Shown: positions 52,437 through 58,454 of the stretch, piece after piece | Numbering within the stretch: position 1 is the stretch's first letter | Layout of the letters: every line of letters starts with the position of its first letter | From: a virus | DNA: 64,000 nt | IMG/VR virus record: IMGVR_UViG_3300036770_004821 | Location: 1 to 64,000 of that record | Strand: one strand, 5' to 3' | Program-made: the position numbers and the translations under genes | Notes under the pieces: model-generated | Database searches by the model: none | Told to the model about the DNA's origin: nothing | The model's input: only the letters and a program-made list of their open reading frames with translations

Positions 52437-52886
52437 TTAAGTTTCCTCAAGTTGGAGAAGTTCAAGATAAAACTGATGGTATTTCGTAATCCTTGCAATA
52501 TCTTTATCACTTACACCCTTCAACCTACGAATGTCGGTATTGTGACGTAAATCTGCCATTTTGACTTTGACCGCATCCTTATTCTTCTTCACTCGTTCCT
52601 TGTATTCATCATAAGTTTCACCGGGAACTTTAGTCAAAGATTGAATCCCTTTGATAATCCTATCGGTAAAACCTTCTTGTTTGAGATGAGAATAAGTTAC
52701 ATCAGTATCTTCAATAATATCGTGACCCAGAGCAATACACTGGAGTTCCTCATCAACACTCCGAAGATAGTGCATCACTTTCAACGGGTGAAGAATATAA
52801 GGATTGCCACCCTTATCATATTGTCCTGCGTGAGCATTAGTGGCAAGAACCAACATTTTGTTCAGCAGTTCACCTTTTTTAATCAT
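52437..52886 (-). CDS. HD-domain hydrolase, SpoT/MESH1 type
   Basis: A 149-aa HD protein. AHAGQYDKGGNPYILHPLKV (metal His at 19 and 33), ALGHDIIEDTDVTYSHL (HD at 55-56, ED at 59-60), and KVKMADLRHNTDI follow the hydrolase half of RelA/SpoT enzymes. Its size equals single-domain (p)ppGpp hydrolases, so it may remove the host stringent alarmone or a related nucleotide signal. No synthetase domain is attached. A promoter cassette (52909-52929) precedes it. Confidence 0.85.
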   Translation of the reverse strand: MIKKGELLNKMLVLATNAHAGQYDKGGNPYILHPLKVMHYLRSVDEELQCIALGHDIIEDTDVTYSHLKQEGFTDRIIKGIQSLTKVPGETYDEYKERVKKNKDAVKVKMADLRHNTDIRRLKGVSDKDIARITKYHQFYLELLQLEET

Positions 52887-52908
52887 CGGGCATCCCCAAC
52901 AGAATAGT

Positions 52909-52929
52909 ATTATAGGGCATCCGGTGCCC
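52909..52929 (-). promoter_or_regulatory. Promoter with upstream palindrome before HD gene
   Basis: -10 TATAAT at 52909-52914 directly downstream of the palindrome GGGCACCGGATGCCC (52915-52929). Confidence 0.65.
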
Positions 52930-52984
52930 CGGTGCGAGGTGTAGTGGACAGTTCTACAAGTGGCACAGTCTCACATTGGTCTCA

Positions 52985-53083
52985 TCAAAGTTGTGCTTCA
53001 ATCAAATCAGCAATTTCATTAAATGTTGAGCCATTGTCATTCAATTCAGCAACTGCGACATTGAAGTTGTAAGAGTTGTTTGT
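52985..53083 (-). pseudogene. In-frame continuation after a TAA stop (possible split gene tail)
   Basis: Directly after the TAA of the 40-aa gene, the same frame stays open for 32 codons: TNNSYNFNVAVAELNDNGST then FNEIADLIEAQL and TGA. It reads like coding sequence but has no usable ATG. It may be the former C terminus, lost by the stop. Confidence 0.4.
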
Positions 53084-53206
53084 TTAGACTACAAACTCCT
53101 CAAGAAAATAGTCTACTGTGATTTCCATTTCCTCACAGATTTTCTCTACACACTCACCAGTGAGTTGTTCGTACCAGTAGCAAAAGATGATTTGTTCTTC
53201 GGTCAT
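53084..53206 (-). CDS. Small hypothetical protein (40 aa)
   Basis: MTEEQIIFCYWYEQLTGECV then EKICEEMEITVDYFLEEFVV and TAA. ATGA overlap with the upstream membrane protein gene. The helix-turn-helix-like IxxKICxEMxITVDYFLEEF could bind DNA but is too short to judge. Confidence 0.6.
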   Translation of the reverse strand: MTEEQIIFCYWYEQLTGECVEKICEEMEITVDYFLEEFVV

Positions 53207-53445
53207 TCAGTAACCTCAACAGTGTTGGTGAAACTTTTCAGTTTCTCAACAATCGAATCAATAAAATTCAGAATCACATTGATGGCATTGAGAACCTTTT
53301 GATTGCCGTTGTTTTCTTGGTATGCTTTGTGAATGAATTGAAACACACCGACAACAACTGCCGCAACTGTCGCAATCCAATACAGAGTAGTTTGTATGAA
53401 TTGCGACTGATAAATCGCATTAACTTTTTGCGTAACGACTTCCAT
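53203..53445 (-). CDS. Small membrane protein (80 aa)
   Basis: From ATG at 53445: MEVVTQKVNAIYQSQFIQTT, then one transmembrane helix (LYWIATVAAVVVGVFQFI) and an amphipathic cytoplasmic tail (VLNAINVILNFIDSIVEKLK). Single-pass inner-membrane protein, possibly anti-superinfection or lysis timing; nothing specific to prove that. Confidence 0.6.
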   Translation of the reverse strand: MEVVTQKVNAIYQSQFIQTTLYWIATVAAVVVGVFQFIHKAYQENNGNQKVLNAINVILNFIDSIVEKLKSFTNTVEVTE

Positions 53446-53479
53446 TGAAATAAAATGATTAAAAGAGTTAGTGTTAGAA

Positions 53480-53647
53480 TCAAGCAAAAACTTGGGAGAT
53501 TAGTACACCTTCTTGATATACATTCACAGGAACACCATTGAGTTCAGCACTCCAATCCCAGGCAGAATCATAAGCAGATTCTTCATCCGTAAAGTATTCT
53601 GCATCATCCAGAATGAAACCTTCGGTTTGAGGAAGAATTGCGAACAT
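53480..53647 (-). CDS. Small hypothetical protein (55 aa)
   Basis: From ATG at 53647: MFAILPQTEGFILDDAEYFT then DEESAYDSAWDWSAELNGVP and VNVYQEGVLISQVFA. The order hydrophobic strand, acidic helix (ESAYDSAWDWSAE), strand resembles a recurring class of small phage proteins. Function unknown. Confidence 0.6.
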   Translation of the reverse strand: MFAILPQTEGFILDDAEYFTDEESAYDSAWDWSAELNGVPVNVYQEGVLISQVFA

Positions 53648-53704
53648 TGGATTAAAGAAAATAGTTGGAAATAAAGAGGGAGAATGTATCTCCCTCAATT
53701 AGAA

Positions 53705-53905
53705 TCAGAGGGCAGCAAGGTATGCTTCGATCTCATCATCATTTTCAGGGCAATCAGCAATGCCCAGATCCTCGCAAACTTGTTCCCGAGTGTATTGAAC
53801 TTGAGTGGGAACAAGAGTTTCCAGAATCTCAAGGATTTGATTACCAGTAGCACCCTTGCGGAGCATACCAACCATCAGTTCGGGAGAAAAAGTAGCAGCA
53901 GTCAT
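53705..53905 (-). CDS. Small protein, SPELMVGML family (66 aa), longer paralog
   Basis: A 66-aa protein: TAATFSPELMVGMLRKGATG then NQILEILETLVPTQ and an acidic C terminus (CEDLGIADCPENDDEIEAYL). Its first half matches the 40-aa protein at 54262-54384 (SQELMVAMLNRANTGNELLD). The two genes flank structured element copy B, suggesting a local duplication. Confidence 0.65.
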   Translation of the reverse strand: MTAATFSPELMVGMLRKGATGNQILEILETLVPTQVQYTREQVCEDLGIADCPENDDEIEAYLAAL

Positions 53906-54261
53906 TTAGAATAAAGTTGAGTTTAATTTGTGGTAAGTGTTTGGACTCCTACAAGAGGCACTCCCAAACCAGAACCCCGGAGTGTGAAACAACCGGACTT
54001 CCCTCACCACTCCCTTAATGTAGCAGGTTTCGGGGGCAGTGGGGGATTTAGTGGACAGTTTGGGAACTGGCACACTCATCTGGGACTCAATGAGATTGGC
54101 CCTAAGGTCGGGTGCCCCCTCCAATCTCAGGTGGGACTCGATGAGACCGACTGCGGCACCTAGGGGCAAAACCCAAAATACTTTCGATTCTGCCTCCCAG
54201 GTGCCCTAGGTCGTCCTCCGCAGTCTCATCACCTGTTCATGTGAAACTGTTGAGACTGCCC
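53906..54261. other. 356-nt GC-rich non-coding stretch
   Basis: Holds structured element copy B (54094-54261), a degenerate stem-loop around 54050-54075, and a promoter-like TGCTACATT near 54015. One open frame crosses it but reads through the structured element and has no supporting features. Confidence 0.6.
54094..54261 (-). ncRNA. Structured RNA-like element, copy B
   Basis: Starts right after the TGA of the 40-aa gene. Helix 1 is GCAGTCTCA (54251-54259) with TGAGACTGC (54220-54228), a perfect 9-bp stem. A second helix pairs GGCACCT with AGGTGCC. About 60 of the first 70 nt match copy A, then the copies diverge and match again at GGTCTCATCGAGTC and CACCTGAGATT. Confidence 0.55.
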
Positions 54262-54384
54262 TCACATTTCAGGTTGGGCATCAGTTTCATCAGCAACTTC
54301 ACTTACAAGAGCATCAAGAATGTCAAGAAGTTCATTGCCAGTGTTGGCACGATTCAGCATAGCAACCATCAGTTCTTGGGACAT
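54262..54384 (-). CDS. Tiny protein, SPELMVGML family (40 aa)
   Basis: A 40-aa protein: MSQELMVAMLNRANTGNELL then DILDALVSEVADETDAQPEM. It aligns without gaps over 26 residues with the start of the 53705-53905 protein. The gene ends exactly at structured element copy B. Function unknown. Confidence 0.6.
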   Translation of the reverse strand: MSQELMVAMLNRANTGNELLDILDALVSEVADETDAQPEM

Positions 54385-54475
54385 AATAAAAATGAATGAA
54401 TAAAGAATAAGTGAGTGTCTTTATCGGTCAGATATTTCCAACCCCTAGGCGCATCTCATTCCTATTATCCATCAA

Positions 54476-54685
54476 TCAAAGATGACGGAAGTAATAACCA
54501 TTCTCCTCATAGTAATCAAATCGCAGAGCAGTTTCCCAAGTTGCCTCTACATCAATCACAATCCAAGTAGGAATGTTCAGATCAAACATTGTGATAAAGT
54601 AATCTACAAAGTCATCTTTGGAATCAAAACAACCCTCATAAGTCTCTTCAAATAGATTAAGATCACTTACATCAAACATAGACAT
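54476..54685 (-). pseudogene. ArdA-like C-terminal half, minus strand
   Basis: From ATG at 54685: DVSDLNLFEETYEGCFDSKD then DFVDYFITMFDLNIPTWIVI and DVEATWETALRFDYYEENGY. It aligns to the last ~65 residues of the intact ArdA-like protein at 56429-56836 (NLDNFDDAYNGEWSDFDSFA ... YIDYDAFAKDLAWDYVINNN). The N-terminal ArdA part is missing on this strand and instead found on the plus strand 17 nt away. It may be a remnant or a still expressed single domain. Confidence 0.6.
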
Positions 54686-54701
54686 AAATGCTTCCACTGT
54701 G

Positions 54702-54959
54702 ATGATTGTGGATGAACTGGTGGATAATGGTTATGAACTTGAAGAAGTTCTTGAGTTTGTTGATTATTTCGGTGAAGAATACTCCGAAGTAATCGAAAGC
54801 ATCATCGACACAGTAAATGATGCTGGATCTGGCAAATCTGATCTTTACGATTTCATCGAGAATCAAGGAGTTGAAAATGTAGAGCATTTTCCCACTTATT
54901 GGAGTCTGATTGAAGATTATAACCCAAACGCAGTGGAAGGTGCCAGAATTTCTTTGTAG
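54702..54959 (+). pseudogene. ArdA-like N-terminal part, plus strand
   Basis: An 85-aa frame: IVDELVDNGYELEEVLEFVD then YFGEEYSEVIESIIDTVNDA and SDLYDFIENQGVENVEHFPT. It aligns with residues ~14-75 of the intact ArdA (IAGLVEDSYYEEDIYVFINE ... FVAEFGFDNLDNFDDAY). No good ribosome site precedes the ATG. Together with 54476-54685 it looks like one ArdA gene whose front part was inverted. A real plus-strand gene cannot be excluded. Confidence 0.55.
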
Positions 54960-55032
54960 TTGTCGGTGAAAGTGATGGACATTGGATTTCCAATAATAAG
55001 TGATTTAAGTGTAAAATGTATCTAGAATGTGT

Positions 55033-55158
55033 TTACCTACGATAGGGTGATTTCCAGTATGCTTTATAAACAGCAACCAGAATGAAGGCAGTGGAAACAA
55101 CGCCAACAAATCCCAGGATAGTCACAAAGTCGCCAGAAAAGTTAAGAGTATCAGGCAT
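55033..55158 (-). CDS. Small membrane protein (41 aa)
   Basis: MPDTLNFSGDFVTILGFVGV then VSTAFILVAVYKAYWKSPYR: one transmembrane helix with a basic C terminus (positive-inside). A clear promoter-like GCTATACTACACTTG lies at 55178-55192. It is a plausible phage inner-membrane peptide of unknown role. Confidence 0.6.
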   Translation of the reverse strand: MPDTLNFSGDFVTILGFVGVVSTAFILVAVYKAYWKSPYRR

Positions 55159-55238
55159 TAGTCAGATTTCTTAGGAACAAGTGTAGTATAGCAGGTGGTG
55201 GGGGCATAGCGCCCCTTGATGTGCCACTTCGTTAGGTG

Positions 55239-55490
55239 TCACATGAGTTTCTTCATGTTCAAGAAACTCATTTTAATCATTTCACCTCCAACATAAAACA
55301 ACACATAGTAAGGAAAAACTTCAATATCACCATCTACAACGGAAAGATCCACATAATCATCCCCATTATTGTCTGCGATGTAAGGGCTATCATCAGTGTC
55401 GTACCCCACAAAGTAGAGAGTATCATTTACACAAACTGCATAAGAATCAGAAAGCAGATCGTGGAACTGTTCAAGCGTAATGGTGGTCAT
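55239..55490 (-). CDS. Small hypothetical protein (83 aa)
   Basis: From ATG at 55490: MTTITLEQFHDLLSDSYAVC then NDTLYFVGYDTDDSPYIADN and VDLSVVDGDIEVFPYYVLFY. A helix followed by a small beta sheet is apparent. The stop is followed at once by a stem-loop (TGACACC...GGTGCCAC-like). No family recognised. Confidence 0.6.
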   Translation of the reverse strand: MTTITLEQFHDLLSDSYAVCVNDTLYFVGYDTDDSPYIADNNGDDYVDLSVVDGDIEVFPYYVLFYVGGEMIKMSFLNMKKLM

Positions 55491-55555
55491 AAGAACCTCA
55501 GAAACAAATGAATCGTAAAGCAGTCTTTTGGGCGATGCTGTTCCCAAAAATGAGT

Positions 55556-55696
55556 ACCCGATGTTGGAATTGAACCAACTCCGTTCTATCAGTGAGTAAC
55601 CAATTCACCTAGATGTTCACTACACACAATCAATAATTGGTTAGATTATTGATTGTGTGTATATTCCATCCGAACTACCTGCCATTAGAATCGGGC
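55556..55696 (-). tRNA. tRNA-like element interrupted by a 16-bp hairpin
   Basis: On the minus strand the 3' end has a canonical T arm, GTTGG-TTCAATT-CCAAC, followed at once by ATCGGGT and A as discriminator. A 7-nt strand GCCCGAT (55690-55696) pairs with ATCGGGT, but 141 nt upstream instead of the usual ~72. The 5' part has U8, and GG in a D-loop-like AATGGCAGGTAG. In the middle sits a perfect hairpin (55622-55660) with 16-bp arms. A second D-arm-like stem GTGA-ATTGGTTAC-TCAC follows. It does not fold as a normal tRNA; amino acid unassigned. Confidence 0.45.
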
Positions 55697-55714
55697 ATGT
55701 ACTCAGTAGGTTCT

Positions 55715-55734
55715 GGGAGGTATTTCAACCTCCC
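55715..55734 (-). terminator. Stem-loop GGGAGGT/ACCTCCC
   Basis: Perfect 7-bp stem with 6-nt loop between the 60-aa gene and the tRNA-like element. Possible terminator or tRNA 5' processing signal. Confidence 0.5.
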
Positions 55735-55754
55735 TTGTGTCAGTTAGTCAGGTG

Positions 55755-55937
55755 TCACACATCATAGCAAATGCAACTTTTCTTCATCTCTGCCCACCAC
55801 ACTTGATCGGACTCTGACATAATAGAAGTCAGAGACATGCAGAAGTTAGCAAGTTCTGCCCTGCTGGCGTTCAGTTCCATATGATGATCGTGGCGTTCCA
55901 CAATCTTGCTGTTCATGTAGTTGGAGAAATTGAACAT
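55755..55937 (-). CDS. Small hypothetical protein (60 aa)
   Basis: MFNFSNYMNSKIVERHDHHM then ELNASRAELANFCMSLTSIM and WWAEMKKSCICYDV. Mostly helical. A promoter TGCTATACTACATTTG (55957-55972) and ribosome site GAGG lie upstream. No family recognised. Confidence 0.6.
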   Translation of the reverse strand: MFNFSNYMNSKIVERHDHHMELNASRAELANFCMSLTSIMSESDQVWWAEMKKSCICYDV

Positions 55938-55999
55938 AAGAGGAATCCCTCAGCGACAAATGTAGTATAGCACCTTGGAGGGGGCACCGCAAGGGGTGC

Positions 56000-56023
56000 T
56001 GTGCCACTTGTCAGACTGGCACA
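56000..56023 (-). terminator. Intergenic hairpin variant
   Basis: Arms TGTGCCA/TGGCACA (7 bp). The stop codon of the 56011-56223 gene is inside the stem, so translation ending and hairpin formation are linked. Confidence 0.5.
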
Positions 56024-56223
56024 TCCTCCAATAGTGCCTTATGACAACGATCTGCTTCTTCAAGCATATCTTCATCAATTCGATCCCACTCTACCCAATC
56101 ATAAGCAGAATAGGTTGTCTCGTATGATCCATCAGAAAGAAGAGGAGCATACATTAACACTCTGTCATTATCAGGATCCAGAGTATAAGTACAGTTGTTT
56201 TTTTGAGAAATAACAAAAGTCAT
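56011..56223 (-). CDS. Small acidic hypothetical protein (70 aa)
   Basis: From ATG at 56223: MTFVISQKNNCTYTLDPDND, RVLMYAPLLSDGSYETTYSA then DWVEWDRIDEDMLEEADRCH. Two beta hairpins and an acidic helix. Function unknown. Confidence 0.6.
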   Translation of the reverse strand: MTFVISQKNNCTYTLDPDNDRVLMYAPLLSDGSYETTYSAYDWVEWDRIDEDMLEEADRCHKALLEDVPV

Positions 56224-56242
56224 AATCAATTCTCAAATAAAA

Positions 56243-56425
56243 TTAAAAGTCGTTAGAAGAATCTACCGAACCAAATGAATAATCATCATAGAATAGATCC
56301 TCCTCCATAGTGTCTGCCATACAATCACTTGCCAACCAAGGAAACATAGCATCCTCTTGTGCCAGTTGTTCGTAGTCCATAGGATACATTTCTTCGATTT
56401 GATTGTTTTGAATGTAAGGATTCAT
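56243..56425 (-). CDS. Small acidic hypothetical protein (60 aa)
   Basis: MNPYIQNNQIEEMYPMDYEQ then DAMFPWLASDCMADTMEEDL and an acidic tail. It starts 3 nt after the ArdA stop, so it is expressed with ArdA. The acidic charge could suit nucleic-acid mimicry but no family supports this. Confidence 0.55.
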   Translation of the reverse strand: MNPYIQNNQIEEMYPMDYEQLAQEDAMFPWLASDCMADTMEEDLFYDDYSFGSVDSSNDF

Positions 56426-56428
56426 AGA

Positions 56429-56836
56429 TCAAAAATTGCGATTGAACACATAATTGTTGTTGATTACATAATCCCAAGCAAGATCCTTGGCAAAGGCATC
56501 ATAATCAATGTAGGATTCAAGTTCTTCGGGAACAAGATGCCCGTAAATCTCATTGAAGAAGTTTTCAGCAAAGGAGTCAAAATCACTCCATTCACCATTG
56601 TAGGCATCATCAAAGTTATCCAGATTATCAAATCCAAACTCTGCGACAAAGGCATCTACCGCATCATAACTGACACTTTCACCAATCCGCACAAAATCCT
56701 CATAGTATTTCACAAAGGTATCTTCACCATACTCGTTAATGAAAACATAAATGTCTTCCTCATAATAAGAATCTTCGACAAGACCAGCAATGTATTCTTG
56801 AGTGGATTCTTTGAGTTGAACTTGAGTTGCGGTCAT
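56429..56836 (-). CDS. ardA: ArdA-like antirestriction protein
   Basis: A 135-aa very acidic protein. From ATG at 56836 (ribosome site AAAGGAAAC): EYIAGLVEDSYYEEDIYVFI, EYGEDTFVKYYEDFVRIGES, AFVAEFGFDNLDNFDDAYNG, DSFAENFFNEIYGHLVPEEL, then ESYIDYDAFAKDLAWDYVI and NNYVFNRNF. The late part YIDYDAFAKDL...YVF is typical of ArdA, a DNA mimic that blocks type I restriction enzymes. The length is a little below the classic 160-170 aa. The longer frame upstream crosses the promoter cassette and is not used. A broken second copy is at 54476-54959. Confidence 0.85.
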   Translation of the reverse strand: MTATQVQLKESTQEYIAGLVEDSYYEEDIYVFINEYGEDTFVKYYEDFVRIGESVSYDAVDAFVAEFGFDNLDNFDDAYNGEWSDFDSFAENFFNEIYGHLVPEELESYIDYDAFAKDLAWDYVINNNYVFNRNF

Positions 56837-56863
56837 TTGCGTTTCCTTTGCTTGTGTCCTTGT

Positions 56864-56884
56864 ATTATAGGGCATCCGGTGCCC
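56864..56884 (-). promoter_or_regulatory. Promoter with upstream palindrome before ardA
   Basis: -10 TATAAT (56864-56869) and GGGCACCGGATGCCC palindrome (56870-56884), identical to the cassette at 57270-57290. Confidence 0.7.
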
Positions 56885-56898
56885 CAGTGGGGGTTTAG

Positions 56899-56922
56899 TG
56901 TGCCAGTCTGAAAACTGGCACA
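56899..56922 (-). terminator. Intergenic hairpin with compensatory base change
   Basis: Arms TGTGCCAGT/ACTGGCACA (9 bp) around CTGAAA. Against the common arms TGTGCCACT/AGTGGCACA the eighth pair is changed on both sides, which supports a selected stem. It is 2 nt after the stop of the 56924-57241 gene. Confidence 0.65.
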
Positions 56923-56923
56923 C

Positions 56924-57241
56924 TCACTGCTTGGCAGTCCAGTTCATAATCTCCAGCATAGTTTCTGGAGTGATCCACCCCAGAACCTGATCACCTTCTG
57001 GACACCCTGGAAAATCGGTGGAGAATTTATCATCAGGAGTGAACACTGCAATTTCTGCATCTTCACTGTGAAATCCTCCCCAAATGGGAACAGTTGCACG
57101 ATGATCAACATCCACAAATCTATTTTGGCAGTAGTTTCCCCCGCCGAACATTACACTGACCCTCCACCCGTTGGCGAAGGTGATTTGAAATCCCTTTTCA
57201 GCAAATGTAGAGAACAACGTAGGATTGAGGAGGTTAGTCAC
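56924..57241 (-). CDS. Hypothetical protein, paralog of 50281-50544 gene (105 aa)
   Basis: A GTG start at 57241 with AAAGGAACC ribosome site gives VTNLLNPTLFSTFAEKGFQI, TFANGWRVSVMFGGGNYCQN, DAEIAVFTPDDKFSTDFPGC and VLGWITPETMLEIMNWTAKQ. It shares F-x-NGW-x-x-SV, a hydrophobic EIAVF strand and the last helix with the 87-aa protein at 50281-50544. The upstream codons with ATG would start within the promoter, so they are rejected. Confidence 0.7.
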   Translation of the reverse strand: MTNLLNPTLFSTFAEKGFQITFANGWRVSVMFGGGNYCQNRFVDVDHRATVPIWGGFHSEDAEIAVFTPDDKFSTDFPGCPEGDQVLGWITPETMLEIMNWTAKQ

Positions 57242-57269
57242 TGTGAGGTTCCTTTGCTTGTGTCCTTGT

Positions 57270-57290
57270 ATTATAGGGCATCCGGTGCCC
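57270..57290 (-). promoter_or_regulatory. Promoter with upstream palindrome
   Basis: -10 TATAAT (57270-57275) next to GGGCACCGGATGCCC (57276-57290); distance to the GTG start at 57241 fits a 20-nt leader. Confidence 0.7.
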
Positions 57291-57304
57291 CAGTGGGGGT
57301 GTAG

Positions 57305-57328
57305 TGTGCCAGTAGAACAAGTGGCACA
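57305..57328 (-). terminator. Intergenic hairpin, family copy 5
   Basis: TGTGCCAGT...AAGTGGCACA form with one mismatch in the stem; placed 9 nt after the stop of the 57337-57675 gene. Confidence 0.55.
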
Positions 57329-57336
57329 CTGTATAA

Positions 57337-57675
57337 TCAATTACCCTGCATTTGCTCCCTACGATTGAGTTCCTTTTCTACCGCAATTTCAAGATGCTCT
57401 TTGATAATAGAATTAATAGTAGATTCTATCCGACCTTCAAAATGAGCAATGAGGTCATACCATTTATTATTCGCAACCCTACGAGCAATCTTATTCGTAA
57501 AATATTCATCATAACGGAGAATTTCACTCACATTAGATTTAACCATATCACGAATTGAATCTTGGTCGGTAAATTCTTTTTTGCGAGTCTCAAGTTCTTC
57601 GAGAAGATAATTCAGACCAGCAATAAGATTGTCAATCTTAACCAGATTATCGTTCAGAGTAGTGGTAGGAGTCAT
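57337..57675 (-). CDS. Coiled-coil hypothetical protein (112 aa)
   Basis: A 112-aa helical protein: LVKIDNLIAGLNYLLEELET, RKKEFTDQDSIRDMVKSNVS, YFTNKIARRVANNKWYDLIA then INSIIKEHLEIAVEKELNRR. Heptad-like hydrophobic spacing suggests oligomerisation. It lies directly downstream of the E1-like gene and may be part of the same expression unit; no family recognised. Confidence 0.6.
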   Translation of the reverse strand: MTPTTTLNDNLVKIDNLIAGLNYLLEELETRKKEFTDQDSIRDMVKSNVSEILRYDEYFTNKIARRVANNKWYDLIAHFEGRIESTINSIIKEHLEIAVEKELNRREQMQGN

Positions 57676-57716
57676 TTTAAGAAATTGATTAGTAAAAGTG
57701 AACTGAAGAAATTAAA

Positions 57717-58427
57717 TCAGGAAACCGTGGTTTTCAGATTGCGAAGATTGAAGAACATAGAACTTTGGTTCTTATCGAAGAATCCATCCAGGAAGTTTTG
57801 AATCACCATCAGAGTAAGTGATGCTGCAAGAAAGTTTGCGGAAATCAGTTGAGGACGACTCGGTGCGTTCAGAGAACAAGAACCTTCGGACGGAATACTA
57901 TCTTGAGGACGTTCGATGTTGGGATAAACATCTGCGGGATTGCAACCCACGTTCTCACCATTTACTTTACCAAACCAAAGAACTTGACCACGCACATCTT
58001 CAAGACCATCAGAATTGCCTGGAGTGATGAAGATGTAGTCACCTTCACAAAAGGCCTTCATTGTGTTGATGATTGCAAGTCGAGTGGCATCATTATCCAC
58101 CGAACACACAACCAGAGGACAAACAGAACGTCGGAGCATCGGAATAAACGTCGAGGCAGAAATGAAACTTTCCTTAGACTCAACATTGCTAAGACCCTGA
58201 TATGCACAGAAGTCTACCATCGAACGTGCTTTATTCATACCAACTTGACTAGGACCAACAAGTTGTCGAGTGGTATTCTTATCCTCAAACTCATCACCAT
58301 CAATAAACACGACTTTGGAATCTTGAGTATTCTGATGATACGCAATCAGACGTGCGAGTGGAGCAGCAAGATGACCACCAGTACCACCAACACCAATCAC
58401 AAAAACGTAGTCGGGAGAAAAAGTCAT
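57717..58427 (-). CDS. ThiF/E1-like activating enzyme (PRTRC ThiF type)
   Basis: A 236-aa E1-like protein. The Rossmann start YVFVIGVGGTGGHLAAPLAR (GxGGTGG 12-18), FIDGDEFEDKNTTRQL (D43, D45, N51, R54-Q55 for ATP and Mg), VCSVDNDATRL (D111) and EGSCSLNAPSRPQLISANFL with Cys184 as likely catalytic Cys fit the PRTRC ThiF branch. It would adenylate the C-terminal Gly of the ubiquitin-like protein at 60669-60929 and carry it as a thioester. It has its own extended -10 promoter (58449-58454) and follows the E2-like gene. Confidence 0.88.
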   Translation of the reverse strand: MTFSPDYVFVIGVGGTGGHLAAPLARLIAYHQNTQDSKVVFIDGDEFEDKNTTRQLVGPSQVGMNKARSMVDFCAYQGLSNVESKESFISASTFIPMLRRSVCPLVVCSVDNDATRLAIINTMKAFCEGDYIFITPGNSDGLEDVRGQVLWFGKVNGENVGCNPADVYPNIERPQDSIPSEGSCSLNAPSRPQLISANFLAASLTLMVIQNFLDGFFDKNQSSMFFNLRNLKTTVS

Positions 58428-58448
58428 AATTTCCTTTGGTTCCTTTAC

Positions 58449-58454
58449 AGTATA
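58449..58454 (-). promoter_or_regulatory. Extended -10 promoter (TGCTATACT) for E1-like gene
   Basis: Minus strand CCTGCTATACTGTAAAGGAA: TGn extended -10 with TATACT at 58449-58454 and AAAGGAA ribosome site before ATG at 58427. Confidence 0.6.

Noticed and set aside
53906-54169. 87-aa minus-strand frame
   Set aside because: It runs through the GC-rich structured element and stem-loops, with proline/serine-rich sequence and no ribosome site.
55556-55640. Normal tRNA-Ile(GAT) ending at 55556
   Set aside because: CTGATAG resembles an Ile anticodon loop but no anticodon stem can form and the 5' acceptor strand is absent within 75-90 nt.
55556-55696. Small tmRNA
   Set aside because: No tag reading frame with an Ala-rich end and the length is far below known tmRNAs.
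56837-56923. Longer start for ardA (29 extra residues)
   Set aside because: It would run through the promoter and palindrome cassette; ATG at 56836 has a good ribosome site.
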